This document shows, piece after piece, positions 40,980-53,596 of a DNA stretch of 64,000 nt. Source of the stretch: Montifringilla adamsi. Lineage: Eukaryota; Chordata; Aves; Passeriformes; Passeridae. A program made the translations under genes and the position numbers. Below the pieces are notes generated by a model. That model made no database searches, was not told where the DNA came from, and saw only the letters and a list, made by a program, of their open reading frames with translations. The first letter of the stretch is position 1, and each line of letters begins with the position of its first letter. The stretch lies in assembly GCA_017590115.1 (NCBI GenBank), contig JAGGNK010013558.1, positions 12,327,752 to 12,391,751 of the forward strand, in the 5' to 3' direction.

Positions 40980-41500
40980 GAGAAACAAGGAATTTAATGC
41001 TTGATGGTATTTTCACAGTGTCACTGAGAGAATGTGCAGGAGCAAAAGCAGCTCCGATCAGTTTGGGTTATTTAGGAACTACTTGAAACAGTGCTAAAGG
41101 ATTTTGTGATGTAATTAGGCACCAGGTCAGAAGAGCTCCCAATACAATTAATAACTTAGTTTTGGAAACATCTTTTCCTGTTCGTTAGGAAAAGCCAGTG
41201 TTAGGCGAGTAATCTGTCTCTTCGTTGCAATTTCAACACAATATATGTCATGACTTGTCTTACAAAATGAATGGCAGGGCTCTCTGATAAGGCTTCATTT
41301 TACTAATAGTAAAGTGGCTCCATACACCCAACAGGGCTTTGTTAAGATGGAAGCATATTGTAGCACTAATGAAGCATGAGTTCAGCCTAATTAACAGGAT
41401 GGCAACAGCAATCATACAGCCTTTTCATTCACTTTTATACATTCTGTCAGAGTAACAAAGTTGTGTTTCGACTCTGCTGGAACCCTCTGGCTTTGCTCCC
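40980..41500. promoter_or_regulatory. Candidate non-coding regulatory block
   Basis: About 500 bases of high-complexity, repeat-free sequence contain homeodomain-type words (gATGTAATTAGGC, acAATTAATAAC, cctAATTAACAGG), a CTGATAAGG GATA-type word and scattered CpGs. It contains no open frame of note. Whether it is conserved is unknown. Confidence 0.22.
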
Positions 41501-44500
41501 TCTTTGCAGGCCTGCTAATCCCACTCTTTGTTCCAACGGGCTGGGATCCAGCCGAGCACTAAGCCCATATAATCAGGGATAAAAAGGCAGGACCCCTGGG
41601 CAGTGGCCCTGCCCAGCCACCCACCTGCCAGCTCCCACTCCTCACATTTAACTTCAGGCACGAGAGCTGATCCCTTGCAATCAGTGGGGCCACTCACAAA
41701 TTTCCACTTAAGCACATATTAAAGTGCTTTACTGGATTATGGCCACGGTTTGTATTGTATGAGGAAAAGTCACAGCAGAATTCATTTTCCTGAATAAGCT
41801 ATTCTGGCCCTGTTGGAAAACAATAGCATTCTCATTACCCACTTCGCAACTCACCTCAATGAACAGGAGAGGCTCCTTGCCTCCAGCTGCTCTTTCATTT
41901 GGGCTTGTAAGATGAGTCTTTGAAGGGCAGTCCAGGGCAGGTGAGTTGTGTCTGATGTGGGTATGATGGAGGAGATATCCAGAGAGAAACTAACTTTGTT
42001 TCATTAATTTCAACATGTTCTGTCGAAATCCCTCATTTGAAGTGCTGAAAATAAGCCTGCAGATGGGGAGCCACAGATCCCCTGCCTTGGCCCAGCTCCA
42101 GCTAGGGTAATTACATGCTGTCTGCCTGAATCCCCTCATATGGCTTCACATGGAAAAGTCATCCTCCACTTCTCCTCCTGAAATCCTGCCATGTAGCACA
42201 GCAGTCACAGAGTGGCAACTGAGCAGTGTCTGCAGTTCAGCAGTGGTGGAAACAGTCTCTCATGGACTAAATAAAGGCTGAATTCCTTCAGTAACTACAG
42301 CTCCCCTGGAGAAGATTTTTGTGATTCAAGGTATGGTTCCTGGCCCATGAGAGCTTCCAGATGGCTCAAAATGTGCACGGATAGGGCTGGTGGAAGGATT
42401 AGCACAGATACACCCCTGTACCACACAATCTTGGGGACGAATCATCTCCAACTCTGCAATAATGAAACCTGACTGCTGAAGATCACCTTTCCACTTCATT
42501 GTAGTCAATGGTGTGGCCCTGCTGTCAGTCACTTGGGACATCTTCACCAGGACAACTGCTCCAAAGTCATTCAAGATCCACACACAAACTCAAGCTCAGA
42601 GACTGACCATCTCCCGCCTTCAGAACGAATTTGTCTTTCCCTGGTTGAAGTAAATCACACACTACATTTTTACATAGAGTAACTTTGTAAGCAGCATGAA
42701 AAGAGATGAAGGGAGCTGTGATCAAAGCCTCCGGTAAGACTACAGTCATTGAGGGCATCTAACAAGATGCCAGATTTCGCTCTGCATCTCGCACTTGTTC
42801 TAAAGTGTTCTTCAGAAGCTGCGTTTTCGTTTGATCACATATTTAAGTAAATCAGATCACTGCAGCAGAACTTTCACTGGAAGAATTTTATTCTCTTCTA
42901 CCAGTTACAATGTATGCCAGACAGATAGGAGCAGGAAAGATTAGGAGCAGCATTGTTATTGGGGGAGACTTGAATAAAACAAAATTCAGATGGAAAGGCT
43001 GGGCAGCTTTCATAGGCTGACAATGTGTGGGGAAGTCCCTCTTGGTTAATGCATTTCAGGTCTCACAGTGGCTACTATTTTTTACTACAAGGAAGCTGGG
43101 TCAGGACAAGAAGAGGGGTGGGATGTTTGGACATCAAGTGACATCCCTCATGCCCTGTCCTTTGCTGGACTGCTTCTTGCTCTACATTGCCATATTGTTC
43201 CAGAACACAAAAATGTTTGCATCTTCCGTCTTTGCAGTGTTCCTGAGTGGTTATATTTTGTCTGCACCTTTTCTGAAACATAAAGGATTCCTGTAACCTT
43301 GGCATTTTACATCCTTGAAGAGTTTTAGCAATACCACCTCAGCTTCCTGCAAACATCAACAGAGTGAACAGATCTCTTCCCATTGATCTCATCAGACAAG
43401 CTAAATACTGAATAAACCCAAGCACTAGATTATCCTCTTATTCCTAAAGGTTTGTAGAGGAGTTCTTCCAGATTAGAGGTACATGATGATAAAATCATAA
43501 ATGCAATGCTGTCCTTTACTTGGCCTGAATACAGCTTTTCTTCCCCTTCCAGGAATTTAATTTACCTAAAAAAGATACAGCTCATTTGTAAGTAGTGAAA
43601 AATAATTCTTGTGTACTAGTTTATCATAGAATCAGATTAAAATCCCATTCTCTGGCTATTTTTTGTCACTTTTATTGAACAGCAGAAATGCCTGCAGTGA
43701 GAGTAAGATGAAAAGCTCCAAAAGTATTACTCCCTTAAGGGGTTGAAAACATAGAAAGAACAATTTCTTTCCAATGTTTCAGTTCATACTAATCTTGCAG
43801 GAAAGGAGCATGACAAGTTTTGCTAAGTATGGCATCAAAGCAGAACTCAGGAATGCTCAGGATATTTTCAGTAACAGGCCCTGGTACAACACACACCTTT
43901 ATTTTCAGGTATCTTCTCCTATCTGGCTGACAAAGCGTTACTGGGGAACTCCTGAGAACTGAAGAAACTGGTTTGGGAACAGAATGTAATAATACATTAC
44001 AATGAAGCCTTTTACAAGTGGGTGTCAGACCATTTTTGTTGATCTGAGGAAAAGATTAGAATAGGAAATGAAATTATGAAATTATTAGAAATTTAAAAGT
44101 TTGAGACAAAATGTTGGCAAGCTCAAGACACAGACAAATAGTTACAAGATGGCTTTATTCTCCCAGGGAACATAGCACCATCAGCAACAAATATGCTGCT
44201 TGTCTGTATTTATATTCCAAACAGTCTTGTTTCCCATAAATCATTTATTCTACATTTGCCTGGGTTTTGTTCTAGTTTTTTGTTGGCCTTTTTTCTGAAA
44301 TAAATCATATCCATTAACACATAATGGCATGGGACATATTCCCACACATAGGCAGAAGTGTTTCTCTCAAATCTGTCCAGATACCCCAACTCCTGGGACA
44401 TTTTGAGTTGTGTGACAGTGACATTCTCCCAGCACAGTCATCAAAACAGATGCAAAAGAACTGATTTTCTGAACAAATGCTGCCTCTGCAGATGGAGCTG

Positions 44501-45467
44501 TCAGCTCCATGGCTGAGGGAAGAAGAACATGAGCCATCGTGGGTGCCCTGGAAGAAAAAGGGTGCTAAGCAGAGGGGGATGAAGATGTAAGAAAGGGATG
44601 AAGCCCTGCACTGGATCTGAGACAGTCTCTGCTCAGGGAGTGCTGACCCCCATGGCACTGAGTGAGGTTAAACTGCAGGGCCTGGTGGTGAGATGCTGCC
44701 TCTTCAGAAAAACCTGGGAAGCAGGACTTCAGTGACTCCAGGATCTCACCCTTGCTATTGAAAAGGCATTGATTTTCCTGTTATAATCTATTTCTTCCAA
44801 AAAATAAGGCAGTTTGGACTCTCTCTTATTTGAAAATAAATTTTTTTTTAAAAGTCTCCCCCACTTATTTGAGAAGATGCAGGGTCAAAAATAAATACTA
44901 CTGAAAATACTACTAGAAAAATACTGGGAGTAGGAATGGGAAAGTTCATGCTTTGATAAGAGCTCCAGCTGTAGACATGCACTTACAGCTCAGCAGATGG
45001 CAAAACACTGCAATTCATCAAACTTGCTTTTGTCTAAGCTTGGACAGGAGCTCACATGCTGTGAGTTGAGGATTCCCATTTCTCCATCCAAGCGGGTCCT
45101 CTGCTGAACTCCTCTCCTGCTTTACACCAACCCAGCCCCTCCAGAGCCAGGAGGCCACCAAGGGCAGCAATGGACACACAACCTTCAAAACCACTGCTTG
45201 TTCTCTCAGCTCTTTTGCTTTGAACCCGAATTTCAGGTGGCAGCAGCCAGGGAGGAGAGGAGCAGGGGACATTTCTGCAAGGACAAGCCCTGCTGCAGTG
45301 TGCAGCACTGAGCAAGTGACCCATCCCATCTCACCAGCATGAACAGGAGCTCCTGCAAGGAAAATGACAGGGGGAAAAGCATTCAAGGTCTTTTTTTAAA
45401 ATGTTCTTCCAATTTTCTGAATTTTGTTCTCTATTTCAGGTAGCTGATTGAGGAGTTTTCCCCTTTA
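41501..45467. other. Gene-free interval
   Basis: Nothing is recognised except the doubtful CR1 scrap at 43622. Open frames here are short and overlap on both strands. Confidence 0.6.
43622..43645 (-). mobile_element. Possible CR1 3'-end scrap
   Basis: The plus strand has TATCATAGAATCAGATT, which resembles the CR1 terminal repeat, but the sequence after it does not follow CR1. It may be chance. Confidence 0.25.
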
Positions 45468-45700
45468 CCCACAGCTGGAAATAAGAAACCCACGAGGAGA
45501 GCCCTCATTGCCAATAAATGGCTCAAAAACTTCCCCGGCTGGGACCTGCCAGGGCAGGCGGATTACAGCAACCAGCACCAACAGATCTGCATATTCAAAG
45601 CCCGTAATTGAGGAATAAGCAGTAATGCCATTATGCAAATCCCCGGGCGCTGAGTGGCCGGAGCCAGAGCTCAGTTTACACATCCTTACCAAAATAAACC
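45468..45700. promoter_or_regulatory. Candidate enhancer-like block with POU octamer and TCF-like word
   Basis: Bases 45633-45640 read ATGCAAAT, the canonical octamer, directly followed by CCCCGGGCGC. Within 50 bases upstream lie CATATTCAAAG (TCF/LEF-like), CCGTAATTGAGG and AGTAATGCC. The mix of AT-rich factor sites with CpGs in a compact block is enhancer-like. No exon or repeat accounts for it. Confidence 0.3.
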
Positions 45701-46176
45701 CACGAGAGGCAGCGCAGGGCAGGCACAGCCAGGGAGCAGGGATTGCTGAACGGCAGGAAAAGGCACCGTAATTCATCGGGAACTAGCCCTGAACTCCGGC
45801 AGCTGAGACACCTCCTTCCCCCCTCTATATCAGATATATTTGAGCTCACAGTGCTCTTCTGGGCCCATGGTGAGTTAGAGGGCAAAATTATTGCCTGCAA
45901 CAGGAGAAAGGCCATAGAAGTATATCAATAAAACAACATCCTTTCATGTGCTACCAGTGAGCTAAGCAGCCACTATCATGGTTCCTTTCTTATTTTTTTT
46001 CTTAACCCTTTTCCACCTCCTCATCAGGCAGAATTGGATCTGAGAAGGTGTATTTCATCTGGAGGGAAATTCTTCATCAACTCCACTTGTGAACTTGTGC
46101 TTCAAGGTCAGCAAAGGTTATGGAGAAATGAGTGGTTCAATTGGCACATTTAAAAGCAAATAGTAATTACAGGAAC

Positions 46177-46200
46177 TTTTTTTTTTTTTTTTTTTTTTTT
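46177..46200. repeat. T24 homopolymer
   Basis: An uninterrupted run of 24 T lies about 170 bases left of the CR1 endonuclease remnant. On the minus strand it reads as poly(A). It does not directly abut the CR1 piece, so a link is not shown. Confidence 0.85.
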
Positions 46201-46369
46201 AAACACCTGAAATACAGCCATGCCTTCAGAAGGATTCTGTTGAAGTCTGTCACATACTATTTTCCACAATACATGGCTGACTCTGCACCAGTAATTCACT
46301 TCACCTTGATTCATGAATAACTATCCCTCACTTCCTACTGTAAATACAATTCTAAACATATGGGAGAGA

Positions 46370-46780
46370 AATTATAGTGAATTAGGGTTGTACATTATCA
46401 CTGTGATTAGCTGCATTTCTTACCCAGCAGATGTCTGGGTAGTAAAAATCCCCCATGAGGAGAGTATCCTGGAGTTTCCCAATTCCTTGATAACTGGTCC
46501 AAGAATTTCTCAGTCCTGCTGTGCTCTGATCCTGGTGGCCCAGAGCAGATGCTCACCGTCTGCCTGTCTTCTGCAGCACTAATCCCACTCTCCCCATGCT
46601 CCCAGCAGGGTATCACGCTTCCCCTGCTTTTCTCTCTCATGTTATCTTCCCCCAAAAGCTTTCCCAGGGACATTCATCATTCTCACAATACCAAAACACT
46701 TGGACAAACTGAGCCAAACACCTCCCTGGTGTCGTATCACTGATTACCACCAGAGTTACAAATCTGATGACTGATCTGGC
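46370..46780 (-). mobile_element. CR1 LINE remnant from the ORF2 endonuclease region
   Basis: On the minus strand, bases 46459-46421 translate to LMGDFYYPDICWV, which matches the GDFNYPDICW core of the CR1 apurinic/apyrimidinic endonuclease domain with Asn changed to Tyr. Plus-strand text on both sides ('tacccagcagatgtctgggt', 'cccccatgagga', later a block resembling 'ccaccagagttacaaatct') follows the antisense of CR1 ORF2. Outside the core the frame is broken and the match fades, so the borders are approximate. Unlike most avian CR1 copies, it is an internal piece with no 3' end attached. Confidence 0.7.
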
Positions 46781-49700
46781 TGTAAATATTTATGATACTG
46801 GCAACGCCATCATGAACATCAAGGTGGTGCTTGTAAGATTTCTCAGCCCCCATTTGGCCCCTCTTTTCTTGGGCATCTCAGGACCCCACAGCAAGGGACA
46901 AGCTCTATTCCAAGCACATTCCTGAAGAGAGACACAGTGAGTAACTGGCACAAAATGAAAGCCCACAGAGATCAAGCAACTAGTCCCAAAACATGGAAGA
47001 CATACGGTACTGCCTTGAGAGCTTTCACAAGGAATTATCTTTCCCACTGCACTGCTTTTTTCCATCCCACAGTTGCCTTACTTTTGGCAGCTCAGCTCTT
47101 CCAGCAGAGAAAAAATAAGTGTCACTGTCCCCCACCCTCCCACCGCACCCAATGGCTCTTGTTCCTAGAGGCTACAAGAATGTAAATGGGTATTTTTGTC
47201 CTCTTTGCAGGCTGCTGCCACTGGTCACTTTGTCTGCTGTGGTTGGAGCCACCTTTGGGGCCAGTGGGCTCAGGCATGGTGTGACTTGGACATACCCAGA
47301 CATTTGCCTGCCCTAGAGCTCCAGTACATCTCAGCTCCTCAACACTTCATGCTTCTCAATCCCAAGGGAGCAGCTCCACCTCTAACAGCAGTGATCTTGC
47401 ACAAACCACATCCCAAACATCAGCACCAAGATCACAAGCACCAAGCTTTCTTCTGGGTGTCAGACAAAGCTTTGAAGAAGTAAAAAGTGCTGTCAGATAC
47501 CTTCTAAATTCCTGCCTCAGCATCCTGAAAATGTTTTTCCAACCTCTTTTCTCCAACATGAGCAAGCCCTCATCATCGGTCCTTTGTCTTATGTCATGTC
47601 TCCAACCTTGAATATCAGATTAGCAACTATCTTTAAACTGGTAAAAAGGCTACAAACACTAATTCATGCTTCTAGCAGAAAGTTACTTTTCTACATAGTA
47701 AAAAAAAAAGAAAGTTTAAATGTAAGTAATGTCCATTAATTTATCATTTACTGAACAGTTATTGTTCACTGACTCCAAAACAGCACGAGGTGTAGCCCTC
47801 AGGCAACACTAACACCCAGTTCAGTCTCTCCAGAGCAGAATCATGGTTAAAAGACCCATTTTTAATATACTGCATCCAGAGACATCTGCTTTTGAAACCT
47901 GGAACTAAAAGCCATGCAAAGCAGCAGAAACCCAACTGAACCAACTCACTGGGCCAAAATTTTCAAGGCTTAATTGCATAAACAAAAATATATAAAAAAT
48001 ACATACTTGTGTGTTGTGCATGGAACATTTTTTAACTTTTACCTGGCAAACTCTTCAAGGCAGCACTGTTTCAAGGAATTAGGAGCTGTAAGGTGAGCAA
48101 AACATCAGCCCTGCTTTATTGAACAGCCATTAGCCATACTTAGAAACTCCACCATAGCATTAATTGTGCAGCTACAAGATATTGGCCTTGAACAGAATTA
48201 ATGCATATGCACATATTTGCTTCACAGTCATAAATTTTACTAATGCAATTTTATGAGCCTCTTAAATGGTAACCATTGCAAAACAAAAAAAAAAAACTAG
48301 TAACAGGAAAAGCAGGGTAAAGTTCAACAGCAATATTTCATTACCAAGACAAGCAAAGACAAATGACTCAGCTTCTTTGGTTCTCTTCTCTCCCCCCAGC
48401 ATTACATGAGGAAAAACATGCTGCACAACGTGAATCTCTGTTATTGTTGGAAGTGTGGCAGTCTGGCAGGACAGCAGATCAGGAGGATTTTTCAATTCAG
48501 ATACGTCTGTCACTAAAGCAGAGTTTACAGCAAAGCTGTTCAAAAAGAAGCAGATTTCACATAATTTTGCAGGGACAGACAAAACAATTAACATTTCTCT
48601 AGTCCCTCTTTTTTACTGTACGTAATTCCCTCTTTTCCCCTTCTTCCAGGGGGACACCTGCTGTTGTGGGCACAGGCTGGAGCCCCACCACATGCTGGGG
48701 AACAGCATACACGCAGCACACAGGCTCAAAATGAGCAGGGAAAACAGCAATTCTGCTGTGAATAGCAGGATTTTCCATTTTTCTTGAAGAACCAGCAATC
48801 AGAACTGCGTGTTCCTACCCGAGGAGTTCACCCATATATTTCCATCCTTAATAAATGAAATCAGTTTTCAGCTCTCTGGTTGCAGAGACTGGCAGGAAAT
48901 GTGGCTCCCACAAAGCCCAACGTGAAAGCAAATGGGACTTGTTTTGTAGCCCTGCCATTTCCAGGGCTGACTCATGATATTTTGGGGGTGATGAGAAGAG
49001 GGGACAGGTCACATTCCCTTAATGCTCTCAGCCTCTCCAGTGGGACAAGGACATCACAGACCCCAGGATTTTTTTCTTTAGCTGAGTCCAAAGCATGAAT
49101 GTCTGGCAGAAATTTCCCTCTTTTTACTGAGGAAGTCTGGTTAACTTTGAGGAAAGGCAAGACCTGAGCCTTCACTGTACGTCCAGAGACCTGCTTAGTG
49201 CCTCAGAGGAATATCCCAGATTCCACAGGTCTAGGGTGCAGGAGGGCAGGGAGGAGCAGGACTGGAGATGGATAACTGCTGCAATGATGCTTTTAATTTC
49301 TAAAAGCCTCCAGCCTCAGCAGCAACCATGTCTCCAGACACCCACCATTTCCTCAACCCTGCACTGTGCTGTGCCTTGTAGAAAACTTCCCTGATCCAGA
49401 AAGTTCTTTAGACATCTCCCCACCAGGACCAGCAGTGCCTTGTGGTGCCATGCACAGTCCAAGCACGGCTGCTTTCTTGTGCTGGGCTCATCCAAGGCCA
49501 TGATCTGGTCTCCCTTGAAAATCTCAGTCTGCTGCTGCTGGGAAACTGTGGATGTAATGTTGCTTCTGGAAGAGCTTCATGCCCCTCCTGCACACAGTTT
49601 GTACTGTATTGAAGAACATAAATAAAACCATAGGCAACTTACTCATGGGAGGAGTTTGGCTGCTGACAGCCCACTTCTTCCTTGTTTGAAGATTTTGTTC

Positions 49701-51404
49701 CAGTATCTAAGTGAATGCTGTAGATTCAGATAACAGCGTACAAGATACCAAGTTATCCAGTGTCTCAGAAGTCATCCCAAGTAGCCAAGTTGTCTGGAGA
49801 ACCACTAGCAGAGCAGCACTTTACAAGATAGAGTGTCCTTTCCTGAAAAGACAGCAAGGAAAAAATGAAATTTAAAAAATTACTTCATCTCCACAATTAG
49901 TTCCCCAGGTGCTTGGCTTTTCCCAAAGTGCACACCAACACAACTGACCTTTCTTTCAGTAGGAGTGCACTGCTATGGACAGGGCACTGCCTGCTTTCCC
50001 TTCTTCTCTTTGCAGATGCAATTGGATGGAGACACAGGAGCTCCTCAAAAGGAAATGTATGGCCCTGAGATCCAATATTCTCCTTGTGATTTGTTTGTGC
50101 AATAGCCAGAGCCATTCACCAGAGCCTGATCTGAAATCAAGGATTTATTCAACCAGGACAATCTATTGCTGTGATACATTCAAAGCAGCACTGAGCTCGT
50201 GGGGCTGGGCCTTGGTTGCCAATACAACATTGTGTGTAGGAGTTTCCTTCTACCTGGAGACTCAGTGACTCCATCCAGCAGACAGAAACCTGGCAGCTGC
50301 TCCATCTTCCAGCACAGCGATGACCCAGATGAGATCTATATATCCAATATACACAGCTTCATGGCTGAGGAATGCTGTGCCAGAGTGCTTAGGATTTTTT
50401 GGCATGAGCCTGGTTCCACTTAGCATTTTTATGAATGTTCCTGCTCCTGGACTCATGCTGTAATGTAAAAATCGAAAGGGCACTCCTAATGGTAAGCTTC
50501 TGGACTTGATGGGTACAAAAGAAAAACCTGAAATTGATGTAAACCCATGATAAACCAGTGGTGCAAATGAAGGCACAACTATCTCCAAAAGTGAAACCAA
50601 CACCAAATTGTGACTGACAATCCCTCCACGTGGTGCTTGCAGCCTGACTCACAACACGTGAGCAGCCAAGGTTGGAGCTGCTGGTCTGGCCCTGCAGAGA
50701 GCACTCAGCATTCCCCATCCTGACCAAAACTAAAGCAACAGCAGAGGGAAGGAAACCTGGATCTCACATCACTGTGTTTTCATGTCATTACCCATTGTTG
50801 ATGTGTCCTCTTCCACAGCTGCCCTCTGTAACCTCTGACAGTGGTAGGTTCAGCTCTACCTGTGTTTCGACACCTGGAATTTTAAGACAACCTGATTTTG
50901 CAATTAACAACTCGCAAGCAGCAAATTAAATTCATACAGGAACCCTAAGTAAACTGGCTGCCTGTTCACAGGTGATTATAAACACTTATCTGCAGTACAG
51001 ACATAAAAGGGCCAGAGGTTGCATAAAAATGTAAGTTAAAGAGGTACCAAAATATTACTCATGACCTCGTTAAAACAGTTGATATGGCAAAACTCAGGCA
51101 TGAAATAACCTATAAAATGAAATATGATTAGTGTCAAGAGCTAATCTTCCAGAAGCCCAAACAATGTGATGCAAAGGAGCTTTTAAAAGAAACCAAACAA
51201 ACTCATTTTTCATTATCTTCTGCCATCTTATTATTTCACAATTTAGAAATCCATTAGCAATTCTGCCAAGAACTAGATAGGCTGCTTAGTTATCTAACAC
51301 TGAGACACTCACATCCCATGGCTATCTTGATGTCCCTGGGGAAAAAAAAAACCAGGAAAAGCAATGGAGTAATAAATTATTATAACTGTTTCATTAAAAC
51401 TTAG
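46781..51404. other. Gene-free interval to the left of the MINAR1 3' end
   Basis: There are short A-runs near 47700 and 48283-48296, and overlapping chance frames at 50262-50727 on the minus strand. I see no exon of a convergent gene, so the neighbouring gene on this side lies outside the window. Confidence 0.6.
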
Positions 51405-51422
51405 GACACTGTAATTTTCAAG

Positions 51423-51428
51423 TTTATT
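51423..51428 (-). terminator. MINAR1: Distal AATAAA polyadenylation signal of MINAR1
   Basis: AATAAA on the minus strand sits at the end of an AT-rich stretch. Cleavage would be expected 10-30 bases further left, near 51405. It is the last canonical hexamer before ordinary intergenic sequence. Choosing it over the site at 51584 is a judgement. Confidence 0.5.
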
Positions 51429-51583
51429 TGGTGTTATATTTAAATGAACCAAAAGGCAACATTGTACAGTAACATTATAAAATAAAATTATTACATAGTA
51501 CATTAACCAAAGCCCCATTTAAAAAAAAAATCCTAAAAAGTCATTTGGGGACATATCCTACTCTTGCTCTTCTGCACACATGA

Positions 51584-51589
51584 TTTATT
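51584..51589 (-). terminator. MINAR1: Alternative AATAAA polyadenylation signal of MINAR1
   Basis: This is the first canonical AATAAA met downstream of the MINAR1 stop codon, about 3.3 kb into the putative 3' UTR. It may act alone or together with the signal at 51423. Confidence 0.4.
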
Positions 51590-51830
51590 AAGCTCATTTA
51601 AAGCAGCACTCTTATTTTTAGGAAAAGCAAAATGGAATTTGCCCCCAAAATGGAGTATCTTTTCTTATAGTTTTTGCAGTTTCATTTTATCATGTGTAAT
51701 ATATCAAGTTTATAAGGCATAAATACGAAAAACAGTTCAATATGCTCATCATAATTTTAATTAAGTAATACAATCTAGGACACTTTTTCAATCACACCAA
51801 GGATTACAATGTACCTATAGCTTTAATTTC

Positions 51831-51843
51831 TTTTTTTTTTTTT
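51831..51843. repeat. T13 homopolymer in the distal MINAR1 3' UTR
   Basis: A run of 13 T on the plus strand reads as A13 in the transcript, 240-400 bases before the two polyadenylation signals. Confidence 0.75.
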
Positions 51844-53581
51844 AATACAAAAGTCTATCATATGGTATACAGTGTATTCTAGTTGGTAACTGGTTCACAA
51901 GGTGGATCACAATATTCTTGCAGGTTAATATGTCAGGATTTCACCTAGTTTGGGCACTCTGTGCAGGCTTCCTCCTTCCCTGGCTGCTCTCCTCCAGCAG
52001 CAGCATCCCAACGCTCCATCTCCTTGCCTGTTTTCAGAAGGGCTCTGTGCCAGATGCAAATCCCACTGGGAATGGCTCGGGATGCACATCCCAGGGGTGC
52101 CAAGGGAGCCAGGGGCAGCCAGGGAGCGGAGGAGACAGCAGGGCAGTGGCTCACAGAGGTGTTTGTGGAGCAGGGAGCCAGGCTCTGCTCCCCCAGCCCC
52201 CCTCAGGCTCCTGGAGAGAACCCTTGACAAACCACAGTCTGGTGTGTAAGGAAACCACTGACCAATGGAGTGGGGGCCACTGGCTGCTTGTGCAAAGTAA
52301 GGAGGGGCAAAAGCACCTCAATAAATTAGGAGGCAGCATGGATGTTTGGGATGTTGAGTGCTTGGGTTGGGCCAGCCTCACATCACCCACAGCTCCATCA
52401 CCTGCAAAGCCTTCCCAGGATTTTGGGCATCTCTGATGCAAAGGCTCATCTGGTGCCAGCTGGATGAGTTGCACAGATAAACCCTGTGATCACTAACACC
52501 TCCCACACCCATCTCCTGCCTCCCCTTAGGCTGATATTTTCTAAAATCAGATTACTGAGATGCCCTGGTGAAAGCACCGCTGGTTTGGGGCTGGGGGCAG
52601 CAGGGCCAGACCATTCATGGTAGTGCAGAGGGGCTGGAGAGGGCAGGGGGTCTGTCCCCACTCCCCCTGCCCCTCCAAGGGTCCTGTCACTGCTGGTGTG
52701 GGCAGATGGGGGGACTGACACTGTGCCCCCACAGGACCACACTGCTCCCCAAGCAGCCAAGGAGGGGTGTCAGAGGTTCCTGACATTACCTGAAACCAGG
52801 AATAGCTTTTTCTACATAGACAATCAACCTAAATTGTGCATGAGGCAAACTGCGGAGCAGTGTCCTCCAGAGTGTTTTTCCCATGTCTAATATTAGATAT
52901 CTTGCTGGCAGCTCTGAATTGTCCCCAGAGGTTTCTCTACCTGCCTACATTTACTACGCACGGATCCTGAGCTCCTGTGCTCAGGTGCTCTGAATCACAC
53001 CATAACCAAAGGCAGCCTAAAATAGACAGTGTGAATTGCTCCCTCCCTGCTGTGACTCCATCCTGCAGCATCTGGGAGGAAAGAGAAATTATCTTAGTAT
53101 TATGAATGGGCCAAAGTCACAGAATTTGGGTCAGGATTCAGGCCAGGCAGGCACAGGTTTTGTCTGTGGGCCTATTCTTGTTCTCTATTTGTGGATGGGA
53201 CATCCAACCCTGTGCTTGCACTTATTTTTCTGATAGATTAACAGTCTCAGGAATCACCTATCCCTAAATAAAGCACAGCACGTGAGCAGCCCACAAACAG
53301 CTCTCCAACTGCAGGAAAGAACTGACACACGTGTAAAGTCACAACAAAGCCTTCACCTCCCACACACCCTTCCCTCAATACTTTTTTTAAACCAGTCAGA
53401 AACAAACAGTGAGTGCAGCACATCCCAGAGAGCCAGAGGAAGGAGCATCCATAGCTGCTGTGTCATTGTGTAGGGAGGCTGATTCTGAAGAAACCAAAAT
53501 TACCCTACATAAAGAGTATTCACTAAAAGAATCTCCTTCTCCTTGGAGGACGAGCAAGATCACACTATTTCCTGAAAATCC

Positions 53582-53596
53582 TTTTTTTTTTTTTTT
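53582..53596. repeat. T15 homopolymer inside the putative MINAR1 3' UTR
   Basis: A run of 15 T on the plus strand would read as A15 in the mRNA. This internal A-run could cause false priming in oligo-dT libraries. Confidence 0.8.

Noticed and set aside
46920..46990. Another possible MIR relic (gtgagtaactggcacaaaat)
   Set aside because: The similarity is limited to a short phrase and the expected flanking blocks are missing.
1..51404. Exons of the neighbouring gene MTHFS or the microRNA miR-184
   Set aside because: I looked for typical MTHFS peptide signatures and the mature miR-184 string and saw neither.
51918..52436. 172-residue plus-strand open frame
   Set aside because: It starts at a non-ATG codon, lies in GC-rich sequence with open frames on both strands, has low-complexity Ser/Gly/Pro content and no recognisable domain, and is antisense to the MINAR1 3' UTR.
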